Assembly (NCBI GenBank): GCA_902702965.1
Contig: CACRXP010000070.1
Location: 1,052,721 to 1,116,720 of the forward strand
DNA length: 64,000 nt
Direction of reading: 5' to 3'
DNA from: Spirometra erinaceieuropaei
Taxonomy: Eukaryota; Platyhelminthes; Cestoda; Diphyllobothriidea; Diphyllobothriidae
Both the position numbers and the translations under genes were made by a program. The notes below the pieces were generated by a model that was not told the DNA's origin, ran no database searches, and saw nothing but the letters and a program-made list of their open reading frames with translations. Of the stretch, positions 22,900 to 34,544 are shown piece after piece (positions within the stretch are counted from its first letter, which is position 1; each line of letters opens with the position of its first letter).

Positions 22900-23120
22900 T
22901 CTGTTGTTCTGGTAGTTAAAATCCTGGTCAAGTGTTTGTTGTGGACCAGGGGGTGTGATGGTACACCTAGGTGCGTATTCGGCCGCGCCATCCGCCCGCG
23001 CCATCCGCCCGCGCCTTCTCTGTTTCCAATCTTTTTGACTCTGTCTTGACACCGGGTCCGGGCGGGTGTAATCTCACTATAAACTAATTTACGCGCAAGT
23101 CACCGTGCCTTTTTCACCTT
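22900..23120 (+). repeat. Interspersed repeat R2, copy 2
   Basis: This shares 40-odd nearly identical bases with the 29215 copy (GTTGTGGACCAGGGGGTGT region) and the CACTATAAACTAATTTACGC block. It is cut at its right end by fold-back copy B. Confidence 0.65.
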
Positions 23121-24104
23121 GTTGTGCTAACTCATGAAATGTCAACCAAAATTTAGAAATGCGTTCTCGTTTCGAAAAGATAAATTAAGTAGTGTTGTAA
23201 AACTAATCGTGATGCAGCATAAAGCTACAAGGATCCAGTTACCTCAGGGTGTCGGCTTTCGAAAGAACATATTTTCGGCTGCGTGCAAGATCTATACTCT
23301 GCAAAAAATGACTACAGCAGTAGCATGCAATTTTCTCATTGATTTTCAATGCCCTTGAAAATTCAATAATATTTCATGGAAAACATACATAAAAGTTTTC
23401 ATTCTTTTACTAATTCGGTACAAAATCACGTCTTCTTCCAAGTTCATGCTCAAAAGAAGAGTACAATTCGGTTTTAAAAAAGTTTCTAATTGTGAGATTT
23501 TTTAATACAGTTAAATGGCCGTTCATGAAACGTCATGTCTCTGCATTGACGAATGTGGCTTGTAAAGTTAACAATATTGCTCAACTCCACTGCTTAATTT
23601 TATGAACCTCATATGATCTCCTCTTAACACTGTAGAGAAATACATGGTTTTCTGTACAAGGAAAATATACAGCTTGTAGTTTTGAAACCCTGAATTCAAG
23701 TGTAAAAGCACGTCGGTTCAAAATTTTTCGGGAATTACAAGAGATTTTCAAAACTGAATTATACTCTTCTTTTGAGTATGAAATTGGAAAATGACGTGAT
23801 TTTGTACCGAATAAGTAAAAGAATGAATATTTTTATGTATGTTTTCCATGAAATATAATTGAATTTTCAAGGGCATCGAAAGTCAATGAGAAAATTGCAT
23901 GCTACTGATGTAGTCATTTTTTGCAGAATATAGATCTTGCATGTAGCCGAAAATAAGTTTTTTCGAAAGCCGACACCCTAAGGTACCTGGATCATTATAG
24001 CTTAATGCTGCATCACGATTACTTTTACAACAGTACTTAATTTATCTTTTCGAAACGAGAACGCAATTCGAAATTTTGGTTGAAATTTCATGAGTTAGCA
24101 CATC
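23121..24104. mobile_element. Fold-back DNA element, copy B
   Basis: The best-preserved palindrome in the window. The left arm (from 23121, tip GTTGTGCTAACTCATGAAAT) and right arm (from 24104, tip GATGTGCTAACTCATGAAAT) remain complementary for about 365 bp each, with a unique centre at about 23496-23734. A TA follows the right end; the left flank reads TT. No transposase is encoded. Confidence 0.85.
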
Positions 24105-24106
24105 TA

Positions 24107-26166
24107 CAGTAGATGTAAATAGTTAGGGTATTCTTAGTGTTTATTATACGCTTTCATTTTTCATAATTTGTGTGAAAGAATAAGTATGCTCTAAGTATGT
24201 ATTAAAACACCGCTTACTACCACGCAGAGTTCTGTTATATAGAGCAGGATGATATTTTTCTCCCGCGACCCCTTTATATCTTCGTAACCGTGATGTTTGC
24301 TACATTTCGGAATATAGTTTATTTATGCGGTCTAGCATGAAGTACAGAAGATAGAAGACGAACACTCCATTTGCAGCGTGGGCGTCTTTGAAATTTGACC
24401 ATTTCGACCCTGGTCATTTTCATTTAACGTGCCATTTAGGCTACGTACTTTTTAAAACTAATATGAATAACAGGCGACAGCGCATTATTTATTGGTAATA
24501 ACGTTCTGCGTTCCTCAGGTAGTGTGCCATTCCCTGGAGAAATTTTCTGTAACACAAGTATATAGCATTACCAAGGACTAAGTAACTAGCAGAATACCAA
24601 TAAAACTTCAGCTTCACCTAAAATAGCCTACTTGAAATACTTACTCCGGGAATTTACTGACATTATTTAAATCTGACGTCCTTCCGAATTTTAAATATCA
24701 AACATTGCCCAGATTATCGAAGCCTAATTTAAATGACAAATCCTGATCGGATTTTTTGTCACAGCCCCTCATTTAACTTGCTGTGCAAAGCATAATCCAT
24801 TTAGTCTCTTTTCTTGGCTCGTCACGCTCTACAACCTAATCGGCAAAATCTCGGACTTAATACGGATTATAAGGTCATGTCTTCCATTGCTCGTGTAGGT
24901 AAGAATAAGCACTACCTGCTGATCTGAGTGTTTCTGATGATGATGATAACTGGGACGTGGAACAAAATGGAAGTATTCAATTTAGTAGGTTTCTTATCTG
25001 CTTGTCGGGGTACTGAAGTCTTTTTTATTATGGGTTCTTATTCGTCTTCGCCAGTGTATCGTCTTTCCGCAACATAGATTTTTGTCCTGGACCTTTCTCA
25101 TGTTTCACCTTAGCCTACGCAAATACAACATATCCATCCTTTTGCTTGTCTTTCAACAGGGATAAGAGGACTGAAAACTTGTTAAAATCTCTTCCTAAGT
25201 CAGCTTACTGAATAACATTCAGATCAAAGAGCTCGGCATCCATAATGATTGCCGAAAGTAGTCGTCTTGACAACTCGTAAATAGGGAAAATTCCCCGACT
25301 GTAACAATACAGCATCCCTTACTTGGGACTGTGCAGACAGTACTTACACACGAGTCCACCATTTTCAGCATAGAGATTATTTGTACAGAAGACTGAAGCT
25401 CAAATCGGACACTGGCAAATGTTCCAACGCTTTTGTTCATTTTGGGCGAAGACAGTTGCCTTAGAACCCCCGCACCATTTATGCGTTGGTACGGCAAAAG
25501 TTTTTCGTATTCGAACAACGGTCTATCGGCTTAAATCAAACAAATTACCTTTGTGTGAGCAAACGCACACTTGAAAATTAAGTTAGCACTTGCAATATAT
25601 AAGCCCTTTGGGTATATGTGGAAATAGGATTTAACACATAGCTATATCACTGCACTAGATGGGTTCCATTTCAACCAGAAAACGCAATATCCGTAAGTAA
25701 AGATAAATAATTTGTCACAAAGCAGATTTGCTTTGAAAAGTGATAATGCACAACTGAACAGACATCCTACATTTGTGTCGAGACTGGAAATCGCAGCCTT
25801 TCGGTCATTGCTTGGCGCGTAGGCTGCTGACTACATCAAAAGAGACCGGGAGTGTTATTTCTTTCTTCCCGGCAACCGCTAAACAACACGTTTTCTTTTT
25901 AAACCATCCGGGTCGTCCGTGCCTTTATTGGCTATCCTGCCTGCATATACTGTCAATCCGAACTGTACGAGAATAACAGGACGTCCAGACTGCGCCCGAG
26001 ATCTGCACATATTGGTGTATGCCATTTGATTTCATTTAGCATTGAACTTTGAGGTTGCTTGAACATTATGATGGCGCTGGACATGTCATGATACCCCAAA
26101 AACATCATGAACAAATTCGGTGCAATTTGTGGCGGCCGCACCAGCGCTCACGACCAGACGCCACTG
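24107..26166. other. Unassigned non-coding sequence
   Basis: About 2 kb before the assembly gap in which I recognise no gene, RNA or repeat family. Confidence 0.4.
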
Positions 26167-27070
26167 NNNNNNNNNNNNNNNNNNNNNNNNNNNNNNNNNN
26201 NNNNNNNNNNNNNNNNNNNNNNNNNNNNNNNNNNNNNNNNNNNNNNNNNNNNNNNNNNNNNNNNNNNNNNNNNNNNNNNNNNNNNNNNNNNNNNNNNNNN
26301 NNNNNNNNNNNNNNNNNNNNNNNNNNNNNNNNNNNNNNNNNNNNNNNNNNNNNNNNNNNNNNNNNNNNNNNNNNNNNNNNNNNNNNNNNNNNNNNNNNNN
26401 NNNNNNNNNNNNNNNNNNNNNNNNNNNNNNNNNNNNNNNNNNNNNNNNNNNNNNNNNNNNNNNNNNNNNNNNNNNNNNNNNNNNNNNNNNNNNNNNNNNN
26501 NNNNNNNNNNNNNNNNNNNNNNNNNNNNNNNNNNNNNNNNNNNNNNNNNNNNNNNNNNNNNNNNNNNNNNNNNNNNNNNNNNNNNNNNNNNNNNNNNNNN
26601 NNNNNNNNNNNNNNNNNNNNNNNNNNNNNNNNNNNNNNNNNNNNNNNNNNNNNNNNNNNNNNNNNNNNNNNNNNNNNNNNNNNNNNNNNNNNNNNNNNNN
26701 NNNNNNNNNNNNNNNNNNNNNNNNNNNNNNNNNNNNNNNNNNNNNNNNNNNNNNNNNNNNNNNNNNNNNNNNNNNNNNNNNNNNNNNNNNNNNNNNNNNN
26801 NNNNNNNNNNNNNNNNNNNNNNNNNNNNNNNNNNNNNNNNNNNNNNNNNNNNNNNNNNNNNNNNNNNNNNNNNNNNNNNNNNNNNNNNNNNNNNNNNNNN
26901 NNNNNNNNNNNNNNNNNNNNNNNNNNNNNNNNNNNNNNNNNNNNNNNNNNNNNNNNNNNNNNNNNNNNNNNNNNNNNNNNNNNNNNNNNNNNNNNNNNNN
27001 NNNNNNNNNNNNNNNNNNNNNNNNNNNNNNNNNNNNNNNNNNNNNNNNNNNNNNNNNNNNNNNNNNNNNN
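26167..27070. other. Assembly gap (904 N)
   Basis: An unbroken run of N. Open frames crossing it are meaningless. Confidence 0.99.
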
Positions 27071-28014
27071 TGCTGGTGAGTACTTGTCAAACTCGCGCGA
27101 ACAGCATTTCACACTGCAACTCACGTGCCCTCGAACGGACGTCTTGTTCTGACCCGCAAGCAGACCTTCAATTCACGCAACCTTCACCGTGTTCACAATG
27201 AATCAACTGTCATGGCAATCTGACTTTTATGAGAAAATGGGGTGCACTTATTGCGTGTGGTCTAAGGTGATCTAATATCTCTTGATCGCCAATAGCTTGC
27301 TGGAGCTAAAATGTCTTTCATCCATGTTTTCATCGACCACTGCTTTCTTCAACCGAAATACTTGACTTCCAGGAGAAAATCATTTGTTAATATGTTCTTT
27401 AAGCAGCGACTTATCAAAAATACATGTTTTGGCATTCAAAATACTTGCATATACAACATAAAACGGAGAACAAAAAATATTCCAATACATTTTTGATTGT
27501 AGTTGATAGTAGTGGGTTCAATTAAGCTGACCTTGCATATGTCGCGTTTTTGCACTTTCCATACTATTTTTGTCCACTGAGTGACTATGCCTTGGGTGAG
27601 TGCTTATATCCCATCGGTTACATCAGGTATCAGTTCACCCACTTTTCGAGTCCCGCTTTCGTCCCTTTATCTGCGGACTGACCAAAATCCAATACTCTGT
27701 CTGGTTATTATTTTGTTGGAATGAACCATTATGGTGTTGTGCAACGCGGTTGACTTAGTTCTGCCACTTGACGTCGCTACTGCCTTTATTCCAACCCCTT
27801 AGAACCTGATGGCCAAAACGGTGGGCGATTCGACCACCGGGAACGGAAATGTCCAGCATCATCTCCTTCAACTTAAGACTGAACGAGGCTCCCCTAGGCA
27901 GTCTCGAAACACTCGCTCTAAATATCGCACCAAGAGCGTATCATTACAGCCTGGCGGTCAACCCTGAGGATAATCCTCCTGAATAATGCCTTCCTGGGCA
28001 CAAATACTTTAGGC
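27071..28014. other. Unassigned non-coding sequence
   Basis: No recognised feature between the gap and the PLE derivative. Confidence 0.4.
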
Positions 28015-28033
28015 CCCTGATAGAATCAAGCGC

Positions 28034-28783
28034 GGACAGCAGAATTTAATGGCACCACAAAATTTCGCGACAACATCTCAAATACCATCAAGCGGCCATT
28101 ATGATGCACTATTGAAAGAACTTACAACGCAGCTGAACTCATCTTCTACAGTTCTACTAAGGCTATCGAAGTTCCACGAGCAAAGGATGCCTTGCCATTG
28201 CACGCCACGTCAAATTTTGTTTACGAATTTACATGTACTTGTGGATGCAAGTACATTGGGCGAACGCAAAGGCAACTGGCAGCCAGAGCAGTTGAGCACC
28301 TGCCTAAATGGCTTCTAAAGCAGGAGAACAAGACTCCACGGTCTTCCATTACAAAACATCTCCTTGATAGTGGCCATTCGGTTGACCCTAAGACGTCTTT
28401 TCGAGTATTAGTTCGAGCACGAACTACTCGTTTATTGCGCTACCTGGAGGCAGCCTATATAGGGCGGGAGAAACCCGACCTATGTAAACAGTTAGACCAC
28501 GTGGTCAACCTCAGCTTGCCCTGGTAGACCCGAGCCCCTTTTGAGTTTCGAAATCCCTCGGCATGCCTAGTTCCCCAGTTTCATTCCCATGTTGCATTTT
28601 GAAGTTACCATTTTATCGATTAGTCTACGCGCAGTACACGTTGACCTTGCTGTTTTACATCGATTTTCTCTGTCGAAATTCAAACCTTTGTACCTTTCTC
28701 ACTTGTTATTTCTGTTATGCAACGACCGGCAGCAGTTGAGAAGCGGTCGCGAAATTTTGTGGTGCCATTAAATTCTGCTGTCC
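28034..28783 (+). mobile_element. PLE 2: endonuclease-only element between inverted repeats
   Basis: A perfect 38-bp inverted repeat (28034-28071 and 28746-28783; begins GGACAGCAGAATTTAATGGC) brackets a PLE-type GIY-YIG domain. No reverse transcriptase is present. The inverted pair matches the inverted terminal arrangement known for some Penelope-like copies; the whole unit is only 750 bp. Confidence 0.75.
28108..28527 (+). CDS. PLE 2 GIY-YIG endonuclease domain
   Basis: An open frame through STKAIEVPRAKDALPLHA, then VYEFTCTCGCKYIGRTQRQL (the GIY-YIG core with a CxCxC stretch), ARAVEHLPKWL, SSITKHLLDSGHSVD, and RTTRLLRYLEAAYIGREKPD, ending at TAG 28525-28527. It is uninterrupted for about 130 codons, the usual size of the domain, but lacks the upstream RT. 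It belongs to a different subfamily from PLE 3 to 5. Confidence 0.75.
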   Translation, partial: TIERTYNAAELIFYSSTKAIEVPRAKDALPLHATSNFVYEFTCTCGCKYIGRTQRQLAARAVEHLPKWLLKQENKTPRSSITKHLLDSGHSVDPKTSFRVLVRARTTRLLRYLEAAYIGREKPDLCKQLDHVVNLSLPW

Positions 28784-29214
28784 TTGCTTGCTTCAAATTC
28801 ATTCCGGGGAAATATTCCTTCAAGAATCAAGCGCGTCCTGCTGATGCGTTGCGAGACAGGACACCTCAATATTGATCTCTCTCCCGCCTGCCTTATACAT
28901 CAACAAAATGTCCGAGACTTCTAGCTGATTGGTGATAATGGTTTCTAATGTGTGCCACATGCTTTCGCACAGTATGTTTGGACTCGCAAGAATTACTCGG
29001 GATTTCACAGATGTATGTAAGCGTCAGAAAGCCAGTGTGGCTCTCGTGCCCCCAAATCGCGGTTGATGTGCTGGACCAACGGGAGGGCTAGATCGGCTTT
29101 TGGCAGGCGTTATGGAGAGTGTACATTCATAAAAAATGGCAACACTGGGGGTGTGGTGGCAGCTGCAGTTGCTGGTTCACGTCGCGCCAAATGAAATCCC
29201 CGCCGTCCGCCCTC
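28784..29214. other. Unassigned non-coding sequence
   Basis: Nothing recognised. Confidence 0.4.
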
Positions 29215-29420
29215 ATTTTTGTTGTTGTTTAAGGTCCTGGTCAAGTGTTTGTTGTGGACCAGGGGGTGTAGTGGTACGACCAGGTTCCGATCCGGCCGTA
29301 CCTGTCACCTGCGCACTCTCCTGCCTTCTTGACTATTTTTTGACACCGATCTCAAACGGGGGAGGAGGGGAGTGTGCGGTAGATTCAGCGCAAGTCTACT
29401 ATCACTATAAAAGAAAGCAA
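29215..29420 (+). repeat. Interspersed repeat R2, copy 3 (left part)
   Basis: This continues at about 30331-30372 (CAAGTCACCGGGCCTGCT..GCTGTGGAG) after an inserted fold-back element, so R2 was present first. Confidence 0.65.
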
Positions 29421-29425
29421 AGGAT

Positions 29426-30330
29426 TACTTGGTCGCGGTTGTAATACTGATTATCTTGCGGTATAATCTTATAACATTTCGGACTCGGCAGGATGTCAGC
29501 TTTTGAACGCACTGCTTTTATATCTTCTGTAGAAATCATACTCGGTAAAAAATGACTACTTAATTAGCATGGATTTTCCCGTTGATTTTCGACGGTCTTG
29601 CAAATTTAAATAAATCTTATAGAAACGATAAACAAAAATGATTTCATTTACTCAGTCAATAGAGAATCACGTCTTTTTTATATTTTATGCTCAAAGAAGG
29701 AGTATAATTAAAAAAAGTTTTCTAATTGCCGAATAATTTGGAGCCTGATCATTGGTTGTATTAGCGCTTAGCGATTTCAGTGTGCAAGGTGCATGCGTTC
29801 CGCGTAAAGAAAATCACATAATTTTCTATGCCATAAAAAAGATATCATACGGAGTCCAAAAAATTTTCCAATGGATGCGTTCTATGTTGTACATTTCATG
29901 AGGACCTGTGGTAAACGGCCGGGTACGATGCTATGTGAATGGACATTGCGCGGTCTTAAAAAAATCATAATAAGAAACTTTTGAAAACCTAATTACAGTC
30001 CTTCCTTGAGTATAAAATATAGGAAAGACGTGATTCTCCATTAATTGACTGAAAGAAAGCATATTTTTGTTCGTGGTTTCCATAAAATATATTTAAATCT
30101 GCAAGACAGTCGAAAATCAATGTGAAAAATGCATGCTTCTTAAATAATAATTTCTTACCGAATACGGTTTCTATGGAAGATTTAAAAGCAGTGCATTCAA
30201 AAGCTGACGTCCTGACGAGTCCGAAATATTATAGAATTATGCCGCAGGAAAATAAGTTTTGCCACCGCTCTACTCGAAAACACATTTTAGAGGTTCAGCC
30301 AATATTTCATGAGGTAGGTAACTCACTGTA
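29426..30330. mobile_element. Fold-back DNA element, copy C
   Basis: The arms (about 29465-29740 and 29955-30325) are complementary with mismatches; for example the block TCAGCTTTTGAACGCACTGC at 29488 pairs with its reverse complement near 30200. The right tip is degraded and the left tip is shortened by about 60 bp. Confidence 0.75.
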
Positions 30331-30372
30331 CAAGTCACCGGGCCTGCTCTCATTATGCTGTGGAGCTGTTCC

Positions 30373-31284
30373 GGTCGATATGCTTCTATACGATTCATCA
30401 GCTGTGAAAATAGTGCAAGTCCGGGGGGGATGTTTGCCTGCTAATAGTGTTAAATTTTAAGGTATTTGCTGACACCATCGCTTTTACTTCATCCTGAAAA
30501 GACTGATCATGTTGTCATATCCACGATATATTTTGAGTCCTGCTGTTTTTTATCGATTACAAAGGCATATTTGGATTATTTTAGTTTTATTTTTAGTCCA
30601 GACATCTAGAGACGGCTAAATGGGCTAGAGGTAAAAGAAGCATCTGTCATACATTGTCAGTACACTGACGTCTATCGTCTGCCTGAAAGCAGTTGACATA
30701 ACAGTCAGGAGGTCGTGCCTACTGCTGAAATACACAGAGTTTATGCTCGCAACAAATGCTTATTTACTTACCAAAACCATCGCGCCAATGTCGTCAAGGT
30801 ACTTATTATGATATGAATTTACTAATATCAGGTTTGTCGACAACTTGTGATACCGAAAAGCAAATAAGGCCAACCCCGACCCCGTAATCCACTTATGTCT
30901 TCTGTCTGCGTATTAGAACAGTGAATGCAAGTAAGCGATACTTGAACTTTTAAACTGTAGGTTAGGTGTGGAAGGTCAGAACCTAAACCTGAATTTCTGC
31001 ATGATCCGCTGCTAGAGGGTCAGAATGAGAGCAAGAACTCAAGAACCCCAGTTTCTTTTTGGTTTTTAAACGGACAAGAACAGTGCTAACTGAAGAAGTT
31101 GCCAAAGACATTTGGTTTAGTCTTGCTATCAGACTGGCGTGGCCTAAATTAATGTTTAATGTACTGACAAACGGTAGTCTGAAGCGTAAAATCTTGACTC
31201 GTGACGCAGGCAATAGCGCAGTCTACAGTCGGTGACCGATCTCATGTAGTGTTATCTGCAATGCTGAAACGTGTTTTCGATTGC
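30373..31284. other. Unassigned non-coding sequence
   Basis: Nothing recognised. Confidence 0.4.
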
Positions 31285-31466
31285 GGCGGATTACGCAAGT
31301 GAGGTTTTGACGTTGATTATCATGCAATATAATCTCATAATAATTCGGGCACACCAGGATACTAACTTTCGAATGCACATGCAGAAGCCGCATGCAATAA
31401 AATGACTGCTTGATGAATATGACTTTTAGTGTGGACTTCCGATATCGTTATAAATTAAAATATATT

Positions 31467-31704
31467 ATGGTAGAGGGGTGCTCATTGATCGTTTCTAGGG
31501 AATTCAATCGTTGCGTTGTGCCTTACGGGCGCTCTCTCGAGCCCAACCAGCAGCCACACAGCGGCGCATGATATAGGCAGAATGGTATTACCGACAAAGA
31601 CAAGGGAGACTGGAATGGCCATTTCTGGCTTATTAGCCGTCGTCAGCCAGCCGTACCCAAGCCCGAAGTGTGGAACGCCTGGGTCTCGATCCCGCGACCT
31701 GTTA
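31467..31704 (-). mobile_element. tRNA-derived SINE inside fold-back D
   Basis: The body is well conserved (TAATAAGCCAGAAATGGCCA on the minus strand); the tRNA-like head is truncated. Confidence 0.8.
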
Positions 31705-31864
31705 TAGAAAACATGTGCAAAAGCATTCTTTCTTGCATTGATCTGGTAACAACTCATTTCTTCAAATTTTATATTCAGTCGAAGGAGGCTTCTGCGTTTT
31801 AAAAGAAATTATAATAATGAGATTTCTAAGATCCGAAGATGTTTAACTAAAGAACTGAAATTTT

Positions 31865-32150
31865 GCTACTGTGGAACCGTGGAATAACCTACCCGAGACG
31901 GTTGTTATGTCTCAATCTGTGGAGACATTTAAATGTCGCCTTGACAGATATATGCTGCAGCAACAAGCGGACTATGTGACTTTATAGCCATGTGACCAGT
32001 GACATATGTGAATCAATGTATGCATTCACTTAATGCTGTAATGTCTTCACATTTTGCTTGTTTATCGATTTTTTATGTACAAATAGGGAGTTCAAAGGCG
32101 TAAGCCTATTACCCTCAAATACACTGACTGAATGACTGACTGACTGACTA
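31865..32150 (+). mobile_element. CR1-like LINE 3' end fragment
   Basis: Readable as WNNLPETVVMSQSVETFKCR then LDRYMLQQQADYVTL and a stop, the C-terminus typical of CR1-like ORF2. A 3' tail with the AAAGGCGTAAGCCTATT block and GACT repeats follows. Confidence 0.8.
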
Positions 32151-32580
32151 ATGCACCTCATGAAATACATAGTATGGTCCACCCGCATCCTTGTGAGCTC
32201 TATTTCTTATCTCTTGTGTGATGTCGTGGAATGTATAATTATCCTTACACGAACAGTATGCAGCAAATAGATTCGAAATCCTAAACGCAAATATAACGGC
32301 AAATATAAAGCGGGCGGCGTGGGGATGATGAGTGTTAGTGACTTAATAGCCCTTGAGGCATCTATAAACACTGTTGATTTTGTACATTTTCATTCGTTCA
32401 TGTAATTGTATTGGCCTGAGGAAGAATTACCGAAAACGTGCGTTCGCCAACTTGACTTTTCAAATCCGGATTATTGTGAAATTAAACTGCATTATGATTA
32501 ATGCAACAACTCCATTTAGGTAGTCCTTCCTTGTCGAAAACGCACCTCAGAATTCCGGCTAATATTACATGAGATCGGTC

Positions 32581-34544
32581 ACTGACTCTATATTACTTGC
32601 TGTAGGAAAAAGCGCTCTGCAGTTCACTTCTGCCACGAGGAAATGCGAATGTCCTGTCAAATTTTCCAAATGGGAACCCCTAATATGGTGCGAAATTCTC
32701 GGAAGGGGACCTATCGGACAGCTGAGGCATTTTTCTATATTGCTGAGCGTTTGAACGCGCACGAGAGTTCGCCATCAGTAGCAGAGACAGTAAAATACAA
32801 TCGACAATTAAAAGTGCCATTTGTCAATTAACGATTAATGATGCGGATTTACAGGAGACTGCGCAGTACTGGGTCGATATATCGATTGACTGGATTATTA
32901 TCCGAGGTCAGGGGTAAATCAATTCTCGCCTAGCCCCGTTTTCGGTGTAAGCGATCATCTTGACAAATGCGAAGTTGAGCTCGTGACCGGTCTGAAAGGC
33001 ATAGACAGCCACTTATGGTACAGTTCGTCATGCCATCTACTTTTTTCTTACTCGTACATGCACATTAAACTCGCCTAAATGAACCAAAGAATTTAATTGT
33101 ACTCATTAACACAAGAACGCCATAGTGGGATTTGGGGTATCTATTATAAGGATGTGTTGACACAAGTGAATTTGTTTACGCAGCCCTACAGTCTTTCGCA
33201 TAAACTCCAGTCTCGTAGGTTGGGCAAATCATAATAATGAGAGAAATTGCACGTTTTACAATGTACACAATCAGGAATATTTCCCAGAGAGGATGCGCAA
33301 ATGACCGACTAATTGCAGTATTTTGTGGGAAAGTACTCTACGAACAGGTACTTTAAACGTGGAGTGAGTTTCAATCCTTTTTTGAAGTTCACAGACGCCT
33401 GTATGTTTTAAAACCCCTAAGCGAAGGAGGCGTATTTACCACTTATTTTTATGTTTTTAACATTCTCTCTGATTTTGAAGGCATACTGCCCACATGAACA
33501 ACGCCGGGCACGTAAATGTAGTAATAATGGATACTAAAACATTAGGCTGTAAAGTCCTAAAAGGACAAAAATTCTGCTGTTGATGATAACATTTGAATAG
33601 CCATTTAATACCTAAAATGTAACCGAAATTAATGCGAACTTAAACCCACTATGCATTAACGGGGTTTACGTAATCGCCCGTGCCCTGAAATCTTACTAGA
33701 CTACTTACAGCTATACCATCAAGTATGAATTCACTCGGAAAAATCCTCCGATTTTGCTGCCAGTTCGTAATTACTCTGTTTGTTTCATGGCTCTCGGCAC
33801 ACAGTGAATTTATTTTGAGATTGCTTCACACTGCTGATAAAGGTTTATTACCACATCCTTCCTATGTAGGGTGAACAGATACAACTGCAACCAGTCCCGC
33901 AGGAAAATACGAGGCAGTATTCCAAACCGCATCGGACTAAATGCTGGCGAACGTTCCCACTCACCCTTCTTGCTCCGCGAAGATACGTTCTTGACACTTG
34001 CCAGTAGCTGCATATGGCGTACATATTTTCGTGCGTTAAACGCATCCGCAGCCACAACCACGGTTACACAGGCGCAGCAGGGGAAACACGCAAAGCACAG
34101 ACACTGTCTTCATTTACATGGAGCCACGTCGTGGCTGGCGTCGGTTCAGATGGCGCATTGTTCTTGCTATGCCCCATCGAAGTGTTCATAGACCTATCGT
34201 ATCCTGTATGTAGTCTATTGTATGTTTTGGGAAATTTTTAACTAAAAACAAGACATCAGGGTTTCCACAAGGATTAGCCATACTAAGGTGCTAATGGCCA
34301 CGCTCTCTATCTGTCGAAACGACCACTCATTGAATCGCACGTTCTTGGATTATAAATGAGGTGAATACAGACGTGCCTTGGGACTGTACCCACAAATGAT
34401 ACCAACTGTCCAAAAGATGGTTTACGGACAGGTTCCCTGGGCGTTTGCAGACGTGTTGTCGAGGCGATGTCCGATCTGCCGATTATTATGTTGTGTGTAA
34501 GAATAGGTATGCTCTAGAATCTTTGCGATAACAGAAGCAATACT
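32581..34544. other. Unassigned non-coding sequence
   Basis: No recognised gene. Overlapping frames at 33810-34240 on both strands have no family signature. Confidence 0.4.

Larger units (their letters stand above)
31285..32580. mobile_element. Fold-back DNA element, copy D, interrupted
   Basis: Left arm sequence at 31285-31466 and internal sequence at 31705-31860 match the family, and a right arm end is at about 32480-32580 (TCCGGCTAATATTACATGAG). A SINE and a LINE 3' end lie inside. The middle is uncertain. Confidence 0.55.

Noticed and set aside
26049..27201. Open frames of more than 300 codons on both strands
   Set aside because: They cross the run of N and have no real codons inside.
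33810..34241. Overlapping frames that could be a host exon
   Set aside because: No recognisable family and no convincing splice pair.
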